This document shows, one piece after another, positions 7,321 through 15,482 of a stretch of DNA of 64,000 nucleotides. The DNA is from DAISKN01 sp963716925 (GTDB lineage Bacteria > Acidobacteriota > Vicinamibacteria > Marinacidobacterales > SMYC01). A program made the translations under genes and the position numbers. How positions within the stretch are numbered: the first letter of the stretch is position 1; every line of letters begins with the position of its first letter. The stretch covers positions 62,001-126,000 of the forward strand of contig CAVQUX010000014.1 in assembly GCA_963716925.1 (NCBI GenBank), in the 5' to 3' direction. The notes under the pieces are model-generated. The model was not told the DNA's origin, ran no database searches, and saw nothing but the letters and a program-made list of their open reading frames with translations.

Positions 7321-8885
7321 TGAAGCACCTCCGCTCCGATGGGAACGAACTGACAGCCCTCGACGAAGAAGTCGAAGAACGTCTCGTGGGTCTCGAGCTC
7401 GATGTGCTCCACCCGAAGGGCCAGCTGTTCCAGCTCCTGCCTGTGCGTCTCCGAGAGCAGGACGCGAGCGGCCCCTTCGAGGGCGGCGTTTCCCACGCGC
7501 ACGAGCTTTTCCTCAGGGAGCGGCGGAAGAAGACCGATGCGGCGCCCTGCCTCGGGGTCTATGTGCCGGGCGAAGCCTCCCGCGAGGTAGAAGCGCTCGA
7601 TGTCCTCGAGTTGAATCCCGAAGACGTCGAGAGCGATCCGGAGTCCGGCGACGTTCGCACCCTTCGCCTGCGCAAGCTCGTTGACGTCCATCTCGGTGAA
7701 AAAGATGTCGTGCGCCGCGTCGACGACGAAGCGGGAGGCGCCCTCGCCGAAGCGGCCCTGAGCGTTCATCCTTCCCGTGCGCAAAAGCTCCGACAGGAGA
7801 TCCACCAGTCCCGAGCCGCAGATTCCCTGCGGATCGGCGTCGCCGATCACCTGGAACGAGACCCGGCCGTCGTCCGCGATGGCGACGCGCTCGATGGCGC
7901 CGTCGAGACCGGGCATCCCGCAGAGAACCCCGCCCCCTTCGAACGCCGGGCCGGCGGGGCAGGAGGCGGCGACGATGCGCTCGCGATTTCCCACGATGAG
8001 CTCGGTGTTGGTCCCGATATCCATGACGACGGAGACCCCCTCCCGCTCGGCGAGCCCGGTCGCGAGAAGACAGGCCGCCGCATCGGCGCCGACGTGGCTT
8101 CCAAGAAGAGGAAGGGCGTAGACACGGGCCTCGGGATGGATCGGGAGCCGGAGCCGCTTCGCCTCGGTCGCGAGCGCGGTCGTCGTTCTCTTCCCGGCCC
8201 TCAGATCGTGCTCGGTCGAGGAGCGGTAGGGCTTCTGTCCGATCGAGTGCACGTCGAGGCCGAAGAACAGATCCCGCATCGTGGTGTTCGCGGCCACCGT
8301 CATTTCAACGATGCTTTCGGGCGGAACCGGAAACCTCTCGATGGCGTGCTCCAGGTAGCCGAGAAGAGTCCTTTGAAGGAGTCTGCCCTTGTGATGCGTG
8401 TCGTAGTGGATGCGCGCCATGATGTCCGAACCCCCGAAGCGCTGAGGGTTCTCGAAAGACTGGCTGGCGACGAGAGCGCCGGTCTCGAGATTGTGGAGGC
8501 GCATGGCGACCGTCGTGGTTCCGAGATCGAGCGCGATCCCGTAGCCGCGGGCGACCCGTGGGTCCAATCGAAGCTCGACGTCGGGGAGATCCGTCGACTC
8601 GTCGATGACCCTCATAGAGCCCCGCCGCATGGTGTGGCAGCGGACGGTGCCCTCGTTCACGATTCGGGTGCGGCACGCGAGGCGAAATCTACCGTCGAGG
8701 TGCTCCTCCTCGGGCGTCCTCTCGGTGAGAAGCTCTCCGCCTTCCTCGACCTCGAGGAGACACTCCCGGCATTTCCCCTGCTTCACGCAGGAGGTCGGAA
8801 CCTGGATCCCGATCTTCTCCGCGCAGTCGAAGAGCGTCGCTCCCTTCGAGACGGGAGCCTCGCGGTGGTCGACGTAGAGGCGCAT
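7317..8885 (-). CDS. Corrinoid protein reactivator: 2Fe-2S ferredoxin + ASKHA ATPase (RamA/RACE type)
   Basis: 522 residues. Residues 1-90 are a plant-type 2Fe-2S ferredoxin domain with Cys33, Cys39, Cys42 and Cys71. A linker leads to an ASKHA (actin/Hsp70-like) ATPase core with GIALDLGTTTVAM, VVMDIGTNTELIVGN and YLAGGFARHIDPEAG. This is the architecture of RACE/DUF4445 proteins, which reduce oxidised cob(II)alamin to the active cob(I)alamin state on corrinoid methyltransferase partners, using ATP. It overlaps the next gene as ATGA and starts 5 bases after the corrinoid protein stop, fixing its partner. It fits the repair role needed when corrinoid enzymes work under some oxygen. Confidence 0.92.
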   Translation of the reverse strand: MRLYVDHREAPVSKGATLFDCAEKIGIQVPTSCVKQGKCRECLLEVEEGGELLTERTPEEEHLDGRFRLACRTRIVNEGTVRCHTMRRGSMRVIDESTDLPDVELRLDPRVARGYGIALDLGTTTVAMRLHNLETGALVASQSFENPQRFGGSDIMARIHYDTHHKGRLLQRTLLGYLEHAIERFPVPPESIVEMTVAANTTMRDLFFGLDVHSIGQKPYRSSTEHDLRAGKRTTTALATEAKRLRLPIHPEARVYALPLLGSHVGADAAACLLATGLAEREGVSVVMDIGTNTELIVGNRERIVAASCPAGPAFEGGGVLCGMPGLDGAIERVAIADDGRVSFQVIGDADPQGICGSGLVDLLSELLRTGRMNAQGRFGEGASRFVVDAAHDIFFTEMDVNELAQAKGANVAGLRIALDVFGIQLEDIERFYLAGGFARHIDPEAGRRIGLLPPLPEEKLVRVGNAALEGAARVLLSETHRQELEQLALRVEHIELETHETFFDFFVEGCQFVPIGAEVLH

Positions 8886-8890
8886 GAGCG

Positions 8891-9547
8891 TTAGACCGCG
8901 GCGCGCGCTTCCTTCCGGGCGGCGACGAGCTTCTTGAAGAGCTCGACGGCGCTCGCGGCATCGGCGGCGTAGCCGTCGGCGCCGATGTCGTTACAGAACT
9001 GCTGGGTCACGGGTGCGCCGCCGACGGCGATCTTCACGTCCAGGCCCTTGCCGCGCACGGTGTCGACCACGGTCTTCATGTAGATCATCGTCGTGGTGAG
9101 AAGTGCGCTCATTCCCAGGATCGCCGCGTCGTTGTCGGTGACCGCACGGATGAACTCGTCGGCGCTGGTGTCGGTTCCGAGGTCCACGATGGTGAACCCG
9201 GCGCCTTCCGCCATCATCCCCACGAGGTTCTTTCCGATGTCGTGAAGGTCCCCCTTCACCGTTCCCATGACGATCGTCCCCTGGCTTCCGGCGTCCTTGC
9301 GCGCGGTCAGGAGCGGCCGGAGAACCGCCATTCCCGCTTTCATCGCCCGGGCGGCGAGGAGCACCTCGGGAACGAAGATGCGGTTGTGCTTGAAGTCCTC
9401 GCCCACCACCCGCATCCCGGCGATGAGGCCGTCTTCCAGGACTTCGTCGACGTCGAGGCCGGAGGCGAGCGCGTCCTCCGTCATGGCTTTGACTTCCTTG
9501 TGCTTTCCCTCGTAGAGGAGCTGGTTCATGAGCGCGTAGTCCGTCAT
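8891..9547 (-). CDS. Corrinoid (B12)-binding methyl carrier protein
   Basis: 218 residues, the usual size of MtbC/MtgC-type corrinoid proteins. The N-terminal helical cap (MTDYALMNQLLYEGKHKEV to about residue 85) is followed by a Rossmann B12 domain with GDLHDIGKN, in which His102 is the lower axial cobalt ligand, then GTDTSADEF, MSALLTTTM and VGGAPVTQQF. It carries the methyl group between methyltransferases as methylcob(III)alamin. It starts 5 bases after the MttB-like gene and is followed directly by its reactivase. It equals the cap plus B12 modules of MetH cut out as one protein. Confidence 0.94.
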   Translation of the reverse strand: MTDYALMNQLLYEGKHKEVKAMTEDALASGLDVDEVLEDGLIAGMRVVGEDFKHNRIFVPEVLLAARAMKAGMAVLRPLLTARKDAGSQGTIVMGTVKGDLHDIGKNLVGMMAEGAGFTIVDLGTDTSADEFIRAVTDNDAAILGMSALLTTTMIYMKTVVDTVRGKGLDVKIAVGGAPVTQQFCNDIGADGYAADAASAVELFKKLVAARKEARAAV

Positions 9548-9552
9548 GGTGT

Positions 9553-11007
9553 TTACTCGAAAGCGGGCAGCTGGACGTTCTTGTCGTCCGCCGTCCGCCG
9601 GAACATGTCGCGGATCTCGAGATGGAGCTTGTCTTCGAGGGGCTCCACCTCGTAGTTTTCGAGACACTCGGCGATGACTCCCGCCGCACGATCGCGGAAC
9701 GTCTTCTCGCCTTCGCCCTTCCACTGATCCCAGTTCGTGCGGTCGATCATCGGGCCGGGGAGGTACAGCTCCTCGGGCCAGTGCTCGAGGGTGTGCTCGG
9801 ACATCATCAGGTGCTTGTCGCGCACGAGCTCGTCGATGAGAGGCTGGGTGGGGAGATCGTCCCGGACCTCGACCGGTCGCACGAACCGTTTCGCATGGGC
9901 CACGACCTCGTCGTCGAAGGTGAGCTTCTCCAGGCTGAAGCAGTTCACGTAGTCGAGCATCCCCGGGCCCGAGACCGAGTTGATTCCCGCGAGCGCCGCG
10001 AGAAACGCGCCCGTTCCCGATTCGAAGCCCGCCTGCGGGTCGTTGAACTTCGAGTCCGAGAGCGCCATGTACGCCTGGCAGGGAAGCTTCAGGAACTTCG
10101 CCACCTGAGCGTAGCCGCAGTAGACCTGGAGCGCTTCGACCGCGGTCATGGGGTTCGTCATGAGCCGCATGTGGAAGCTCGCGGGAGCGCCTCCGAAGAG
10201 AACGGGAGTTCCCGGACGGATCTTCTGGGCGATGGCGAGACCGCTCACCACCTCCGCGGTATGGAGCACCAGCGCTCCTACGGTCGTCGAGGGGGAGATC
10301 ATCCCGAGGAGCAGCACCGGCACGATCTCGATCGGGATCCCCCACTCCGCGCAGTCGATGATGTTGCTGATGGGATCCTCGCCCCAGCGAAGAGGGGTAT
10401 TGGGGCAGCAGGTGAAGATCGACATCGGCTTCTTCACCAGGTCTTCCCTGCCCTCGCGGAAGTAGCTCATGAGCTCGCCCATCCGGGGAACTCCGAAGTG
10501 GGTGAAGGCGCCGGAGACGATCGGCCGCTTCGAGAACGAGAGCACCATGTAGAGGCGCCAGGCGTCGGCGATGTCCTGTGGAATGTCCCTGGGGATGAAC
10601 GCCGTCGAAAGGTACGAGATGTTCTTGAGTCCGTCGGCAATCTTCACGTAGTCGACGAAGTCCTTCGAGTCCCCTTCGCGGATCTCCTGCGTCTTGCGGT
10701 CGAGAATCCGGAGCGCCGAGGAGGCGGGAACGAAGTGGACGTTGTCCCCTTCGAGGGTGGCCGAGGGATTCCCGTCCCGATCGTGAAGCGTCAGCGACGA
10801 CGGCGCCGAGGCGAGAGCCTCCTCGAGAGACTTTCGCGGAAACGTGATGCGGTGCGTCTCCTCGTTTCCCTTGAATCCGACGTCGACGAGCCGCGCGAAC
10901 GCGTGGGGGTTCTCGACGAGCACACCGGTTTTTTCGAGGACCGAGAGCGCTTCGTCGACGATCCTCGAGACCAGAGAGGGCTCGAGAATCTCCATTCGTG
11001 CTCTCAA
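9553..11007 (-). CDS. MttB/MtgB-family (COG5598) corrinoid methyltransferase, no pyrrolysine
   Basis: 484 residues spanning the whole family: MEILEPSLVSRIVDEALSVL near the N-terminus, TCCPNTPLRWGEDPISNIID, MISPSTTVGALVLHTAEVVS and SDSKFNDPQAGFESGTGAFL. The frame is continuous with no internal TAG, so it is of the non-pyrrolysine type represented by the glycine-betaine enzyme MtgB rather than trimethylamine-specific MttB. It would take a methyl group from a quaternary amine and pass it to the adjacent corrinoid protein. Substrate candidates are glycine betaine, proline betaine, carnitine or choline; the sequence does not decide. It overlaps the upstream GcvT-like gene as ATGA. Confidence 0.9.
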   Translation of the reverse strand: MRARMEILEPSLVSRIVDEALSVLEKTGVLVENPHAFARLVDVGFKGNEETHRITFPRKSLEEALASAPSSLTLHDRDGNPSATLEGDNVHFVPASSALRILDRKTQEIREGDSKDFVDYVKIADGLKNISYLSTAFIPRDIPQDIADAWRLYMVLSFSKRPIVSGAFTHFGVPRMGELMSYFREGREDLVKKPMSIFTCCPNTPLRWGEDPISNIIDCAEWGIPIEIVPVLLLGMISPSTTVGALVLHTAEVVSGLAIAQKIRPGTPVLFGGAPASFHMRLMTNPMTAVEALQVYCGYAQVAKFLKLPCQAYMALSDSKFNDPQAGFESGTGAFLAALAGINSVSGPGMLDYVNCFSLEKLTFDDEVVAHAKRFVRPVEVRDDLPTQPLIDELVRDKHLMMSEHTLEHWPEELYLPGPMIDRTNWDQWKGEGEKTFRDRAAGVIAECLENYEVEPLEDKLHLEIRDMFRRTADDKNVQLPAFE

Positions 11008-12197
11008 GGCACGCTCCTCTTGCGCTCCGGGTCGAAGAACGGAAGCGCCGCCACGTGCGCGTGGGCGCGCCTTCTCACGTACTCGACGGTGTACTCCAGG
11101 TCGAGCGGCGTCCCTGGGGCCTCATACCCGCGATCGACCGTCGCGAGGGCGATGAACTTCTTCAGGAGAGTCGACCAGCCGCTCGACGTCGCCTTTCCCA
11201 CCTGGCGCCCGCCGGAATAGACGGGAACACCCACCCGCGAGATCTCGTTCGTGAGCTGGGGCGCGAGCGATTCGAGCATGTAGACCCGCTCGATCTCGCG
11301 GAACGTCACCTCGATCCCCACGAGGAAGCGCTCGGTGCCGTTCTCCTGCTCCGCGACCAGGGCGGGCTTGCCGACGAATTGCGGCTTCTTGAGGTTCACC
11401 GCCCACCCCATGTTGATCTCGTAGGGGGACGATTTCTGGCTCTCGACGAAGACTTTCTCCGCGTTCCAGAAGTCGACGTCGATGAGCGGGAAGCCCGCCT
11501 CGAGCCGCGCCCGGTCGAGAGCGACGATTCCCGCGGGCTCGAGACCGAGGCCCTCGCCCGCACCGACGACCGCATCCCAGAGCTTCTCCGCGTGCGCCGC
11601 TTCCGCCCAGATCTCGTAGCCCAGGTCTCCGGTGTACCCCGTGCGGGTGACGACGGCGGGAACGCCCGAGAGCTCGGTCGTGCCCAGCCGGAAGAAGCCG
11701 AGCTTCGAAAGGTCCTTGCTCCAGATTCGCTGGAGGACTTCGCGGGAGCGCGGCCCCTGGAGAGCGAGAGCGGCGTATTTCTCCGAGACGTCCTCGATCT
11801 GGACGTCCATCCCTTCGGCGTTGAGCCGGAACCAGACGAGCGACTGATCGGCCGCGCTGGCGCGGAAGTGATCCTTCGAAAGCCTCTGGAAGCATCCATC
11901 CTGGATGACCTTCCCGCCCTCGTCGCACCAGGCGGCGTACAGGACCTGCCCGACCTGACACTTCGAAGCCTCGCGGGTGATGAGGCGATCGACGAGGCGG
12001 ACCGCGTCCGGCCCCTGGATGTCGTACTTATAAAGAGGAGAGACGTCGATGAGCCCGGCGCCGGTGCGGATGGCATGGTACTCGGGGTCATGGAAGTCGT
12101 CGTATGCGACGGCGACGAAGTACCCCGACCACTGCTTCCAGCGCAAGCTGGTGCAGAGGGGCTCGGTTCTCGAATGAAACGGGGTGCCGACGGCCAT
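11004..12197 (-). CDS. GcvT-like aminomethyltransferase (tetrahydrofolate-dependent)
   Basis: 397 residues from an ATG with GGAGG nine bases upstream; first gene of the operon. GcvT/dimethylglycine-oxidase C-terminal type sequence is visible: GAGLIDVSPLYKYDIQGPDA, the DEGGKVIQDG turn, AALALQGPRSREVL, TRTGYTGDLGYEIW and GIVALDRARLEAGFPLID, then the C-terminal barrel with LVGIEVTF and GKATSSGWSTLLKK. The family moves a one-carbon unit from a secondary or tertiary amine to tetrahydrofolate. In this operon it could finish the breakdown of dimethylglycine or sarcosine, or connect the methyl pool to folate, replacing the missing pterin domain of MetH. Confidence 0.88.
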   Translation of the reverse strand: MAVGTPFHSRTEPLCTSLRWKQWSGYFVAVAYDDFHDPEYHAIRTGAGLIDVSPLYKYDIQGPDAVRLVDRLITREASKCQVGQVLYAAWCDEGGKVIQDGCFQRLSKDHFRASAADQSLVWFRLNAEGMDVQIEDVSEKYAALALQGPRSREVLQRIWSKDLSKLGFFRLGTTELSGVPAVVTRTGYTGDLGYEIWAEAAHAEKLWDAVVGAGEGLGLEPAGIVALDRARLEAGFPLIDVDFWNAEKVFVESQKSSPYEINMGWAVNLKKPQFVGKPALVAEQENGTERFLVGIEVTFREIERVYMLESLAPQLTNEISRVGVPVYSGGRQVGKATSSGWSTLLKKFIALATVDRGYEAPGTPLDLEYTVEYVRRRAHAHVAALPFFDPERKRSVP

Positions 12198-12254
12198 CTG
12201 GACAAACCTCCACAGCTCGATTCAGTGTACTTTGCTTTCTGTCCATAATGCAAT
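12198..12254. promoter_or_regulatory. Divergent promoter region between corrinoid operon and FAD oxidoreductase pair
   Basis: Only 57 bases separate the two divergent starts. On the minus strand TTGCAT and TACACT are spaced 18 bases apart, and the ribosome site GGAGG lies before the GcvT-like ATG. On the plus strand CATAAT at 12244 sits so close to the start that the FAD transcript may be nearly leaderless. A near-palindrome, CATA-N-TGCA-N-TATG, spans 12244-12257 and could be an operator controlling both sides. No regulator gene adjoins. Confidence 0.4.
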
Positions 12255-13850
12255 ATGATGTCCCACCATATGGGCAAGTACGACTGCGTCGTGATCGGTG
12301 CGGGTCACAACGGCCTCGTGGCCGCGGCTTATCTGGCGCGGGCGGGGAAGAAGGTCGTCGTCCTCGAGAAGCGCGAGCTCGTGGGGGGCGCGACCGTCAC
12401 CGAGGAGATCATTCCCGGGTTCAAGTTCACGGTCTTCTCCTACGTGGTGAGCCTGCTCCGGCCGGAGATCATCGAAGAGCTCGAGCTCGCGAAGCACGGC
12501 CTGCAGCTCCTGTCCCTCGACGGGACGTTCACTCCGCTTCCCGACGGGCGCTACCTCGCGCGCTGGCACGATTCGGAGAAAACGCGCATGGAGATCGCGC
12601 GTTTCTCGCGAAAGGATGCCGACAACTACGGACGGTTCGGCCTCCACATGCACCACATGGCGCGGGCGGTGAGAGAGCTCCTGATGATGCGCCCGCCGGA
12701 GCCGACTTCGCTCCGTCCCTCGGATCTCGCGGGATTCAACCAGCTCGCGAAGCACGTCAAGAGCCTCGGCGACCGCCGTTTCTACGATCTCGCGCGTCTC
12801 ATGACCTCGTCCGCCGCCGACTACCTCGACCGCTGGTTCGAGTGCGACCCCCTCAAAGCGACGATGTCCGCGAGCGGCATCATCGGAACGTTTCTCTCCC
12901 CTCGATCTCCCGGCTCGGCCTACGTTCTCCTCCATCACTACATGGGGGAGATCGACGGAGTTTCGCGCTCGTGGGGGTTCGCCAAGGGAGGAATGGGGTC
13001 GGTCGCCAATGCGATCGCCTCCTCCGCGCGAGGGCTGGGAGCGGAGGTCCGGACGAGCGCCGGTGTCGCCCGCGTCCTCACCCGGAACGGCCGAGCGACG
13101 GGAGTGGTTCTCGAGAGCGGCGAGGAGATCGAGGCCGACCAGGTCGCCTCGACCGCAGACCCCAAGAGGACGTTTCTCAAGCTGGTCGAGGAGAAGGACC
13201 TTCCCGCGGAGTTCGTAACCGACGTGAAGCGCTTCAAGATCCGCGGCTCGTCCGGAAAAGTGAACCTGGCGCTCTCCGAGCTTCCGAACTTCACCTGCCT
13301 TCCCGGAGAGGGGCCTCACCTGAGAGGCGCGATCTCGGTAAGCCCGAGCATGGACTACATCGAGCGCGCCTACGACGAAGCCAAGTACGGCGACTTCTCG
13401 AGCCGACCCTACATGGACGTCATGATCCCGACTCTGATCGATCCTTCCCTGGCGCCTCCGGGAAAGCACGTGATGTCCATCTTCGTGCAGTACGCCCCGT
13501 ACAAGCTGAAGCCGGGGACCACCTGGGAGCAGAAGCGCGAGGCGTTCGGAGACGCCGTCGTCGACACGCTCTCGCAGTACGCGCCCAACCTGAAGAAAGC
13601 CGTCATCGGACGCCAGGTGCTCTCGCCCTGGGACATGGAGCAGAGGATCGGCCTCACCGAGGGCAATATCTTCCACGGCGAACTGAGCCTCGATCAGCTC
13701 TTCTTCCTGCGACCCGTCGCCGGCTGGGCGCAGTTCCGGACCCCCATCGACGGACTCTACCTTGCGGGCTCCGGCGCCCATCCGGGGGGCGGCGTCATGG
13801 GCGCCCCCGGAAAACTCGCCGCCCTCGAAATGCTGAAGGACGCTTCATGA
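12255..13850 (+). CDS. FAD-dependent phytoene-desaturase-like oxidoreductase (copy 1)
   Basis: 531 residues. The N-terminal dinucleotide-binding fold (VVIGAGHNGLVAAAYLARAG, residues about 11-30, then VVVLEKRELVGGA) and the C-terminal FAD motif DGLYLAGSGAHPGGGVMGAP identify the phytoene desaturase/amine-oxidase superfamily, PYROXD2-like branch. ATGs at 12255, 12258 and 12270 are all possible starts. Carotenoid synthesis genes are absent; the partner genes are a paralogue and the divergent demethylation operon. An amine, betaine or lipid substrate is therefore as likely as a carotenoid. The 3' end overlaps the next gene by four bases (ATGA). Confidence 0.88.
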   Translation: MMSHHMGKYDCVVIGAGHNGLVAAAYLARAGKKVVVLEKRELVGGATVTEEIIPGFKFTVFSYVVSLLRPEIIEELELAKHGLQLLSLDGTFTPLPDGRYLARWHDSEKTRMEIARFSRKDADNYGRFGLHMHHMARAVRELLMMRPPEPTSLRPSDLAGFNQLAKHVKSLGDRRFYDLARLMTSSAADYLDRWFECDPLKATMSASGIIGTFLSPRSPGSAYVLLHHYMGEIDGVSRSWGFAKGGMGSVANAIASSARGLGAEVRTSAGVARVLTRNGRATGVVLESGEEIEADQVASTADPKRTFLKLVEEKDLPAEFVTDVKRFKIRGSSGKVNLALSELPNFTCLPGEGPHLRGAISVSPSMDYIERAYDEAKYGDFSSRPYMDVMIPTLIDPSLAPPGKHVMSIFVQYAPYKLKPGTTWEQKREAFGDAVVDTLSQYAPNLKKAVIGRQVLSPWDMEQRIGLTEGNIFHGELSLDQLFFLRPVAGWAQFRTPIDGLYLAGSGAHPGGGVMGAPGKLAALEMLKDAS

Positions 13851-15406
13851 CCGACGCCATCGTCATCGGTTCGGGCGCGAACGGGCTCACGGCCGCAAAT
13901 TATCTCGCGCGCGCGGGGATGAAAGCCCTCGTGCTGGAAAAGCGGAGTGGGGTCGGGGGCCTCGCCTCGACGGAGGAGTTCGCGCCGGGCTTTCGCGCCT
14001 CGGTCGGACCCGACAACTGCGGGCTTCTGCTGCCTCAGGTGATTTCGGACCTCGAGCTCGAGCGGCACGGCCTGGAGCTCTTCGCGATGGACCCCATGGT
14101 CTTCGCGCCCTCCCGCGAGGGCTCGGGCCTCCTTCTTCATCGAGACGCGGGAAAGAGCGCGGCCGAGATAAGGAAGTACTCCGCGAAGGATGCCGAGGCT
14201 TACCCCCGGTTCACCGAGCTGGTGGAGAAGATCTCCGGGTTCTTGAGACCGCTATTTTCCAAGCCCGCGCCGCAGCCTTCGATCGAGACCGGCTCGGACC
14301 TGCTCGACCTGCTGCGTCTCGGCTGGGGCTTCAAGCAGCTCGGCGCCCGGTCGATGCACGAGCTCTTGAGAATCCTTCCGATGGGGCTCGAGGACTTCCT
14401 CAACGAGTGGTTCGAGCACCCCCTGGTGAAAGCCGCGGTCGGCGCGGGCGCCCTCGAGGGCGTCTGCTTCGGGGCGAAAGCGTCGGGGACCTCCGCTCTC
14501 TATCTGTATCAGAACCTGTCGCCTCGGAAACTAGCGCGCGGCGGCTCGGGCGGCGTCACTCAGGCGCTCGCGAAGTCCTTCCAGGCGCGCGGGGGCTCGG
14601 TCCGCACTGGAGCCCGAGTCTCCCGACTCCTCGTCGAGAACGGGCGCGCGGTCGGGGTCGCTCTCGAGAGCGGCGAGTCCATCCGCGCTTCGGTGGTCGT
14701 GTCGGGGCTCGCGCCCCGGACCACGTTCCGCGAGATTGGAAGTCCGACGGACCTTCCGCCGACCTTCGTCTCCGAGATGGACAAGATCCGCTACCGCGGC
14801 GTCACCGCGAAGCTGAACCTCGCCGTATCGGAGCTTCCCGACTTCCGCTGCCGGCCGGGAAAGCAGGCGGCGGAGCATCACCGCGCCTTCATTCAGATTG
14901 GCGAGAGCCTCGACGACTACGAGCGCGCCTACGATGCCGCGAAGTACGGCAAATTCTCGGAGAGACCTCTTCTCACTGTCGTGATTCCATCGCTCGTCGA
15001 CCGCGGCCTCGCCCCCGAGGGAAAACACGTCGTGAGTGTCACCGCCCAGTTCGCTCCGTACCGTCTGCGCGAGGGAAGCTGGTCGAGCTCGAAGGACGCG
15101 CTGACCACAGCGATCCTGGAGCGGATCTCGGAGTACGCGCCGAACGTGAAGGGCTCGGTCCTGCACCACCATTTGTGGACTCCCGAGGACTACGAGCGCG
15201 AGCTCGGTCTTCCCGAGGGGAGCTGGCACCAGGGCGAGATGGCGCTCGATCAAATGTTCTTCATGCGCCCGGTCCCCGGGTGGTCCCGCTACGAGACCCC
15301 GATCGAAGGCCTCTACCTCGCGGGGGCCGCCACACACCCCGGCGGCGGCATCACGGGAGCGTGCGGCTCGAACGCCGCGCAACGGGTTATCAAAGACCGC
15401 GGTTGA
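13847..15406 (+). CDS. FAD-dependent phytoene-desaturase-like oxidoreductase (copy 2)
   Basis: 519 residues, paralogous along its whole length to the preceding gene. The FAD fold appears as AIVIGSGANGLTAANYLARA with VLEKRSGVGGLAS, and the C-terminal motif as EGLYLAGAATHPGGGITGAC. Shared internal blocks include KLNLAVSELPDF, DDYERAYDAAKYG and MALDQMFFMRPVPGWSRY. The ATGA overlap with copy 1 and equal length suggest a tandem duplication and a possible heterodimer. Substrate unknown; two such genes beside a corrinoid demethylase may supply an oxidation step in the same pathway, which is inference from position only. Confidence 0.87.
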   Translation: MTDAIVIGSGANGLTAANYLARAGMKALVLEKRSGVGGLASTEEFAPGFRASVGPDNCGLLLPQVISDLELERHGLELFAMDPMVFAPSREGSGLLLHRDAGKSAAEIRKYSAKDAEAYPRFTELVEKISGFLRPLFSKPAPQPSIETGSDLLDLLRLGWGFKQLGARSMHELLRILPMGLEDFLNEWFEHPLVKAAVGAGALEGVCFGAKASGTSALYLYQNLSPRKLARGGSGGVTQALAKSFQARGGSVRTGARVSRLLVENGRAVGVALESGESIRASVVVSGLAPRTTFREIGSPTDLPPTFVSEMDKIRYRGVTAKLNLAVSELPDFRCRPGKQAAEHHRAFIQIGESLDDYERAYDAAKYGKFSERPLLTVVIPSLVDRGLAPEGKHVVSVTAQFAPYRLREGSWSSSKDALTTAILERISEYAPNVKGSVLHHHLWTPEDYERELGLPEGSWHQGEMALDQMFFMRPVPGWSRYETPIEGLYLAGAATHPGGGITGACGSNAAQRVIKDRG

Positions 15407-15423
15407 CCCGCCCCTGGACACAA

Positions 15424-15452
15424 TTGACAACGTAGGCACGAGGTGCCACGAT
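15424..15452 (+). promoter_or_regulatory. Sigma-70-type promoter with overlapping inverted repeat
   Basis: A perfect -35 box TTGACA (15424-15429) is followed after 17 bases by CACGAT (15447-15452), a weak -10. The spacer contains the inverted repeat GGCAC-GAG-GTGCC (15435-15447), placed where a repressor would block polymerase. It would drive the repeat-rich exported protein starting at 15483. Confidence 0.4.
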
Positions 15453-15482
15453 GGGGTTTCCCCCCAAGTGGAGGCGTGTAGT

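Noticed and set aside
9553..11007. Pyrrolysine-containing trimethylamine methyltransferase
   Set aside because: The frame has no internal TAG and no pyl genes are visible, so it is the non-pyrrolysine branch.
12255..15406. Carotenoid biosynthesis cluster
   Set aside because: The two oxidoreductases are only distantly phytoene-desaturase-like, and no phytoene synthase or cyclase gene is nearby.
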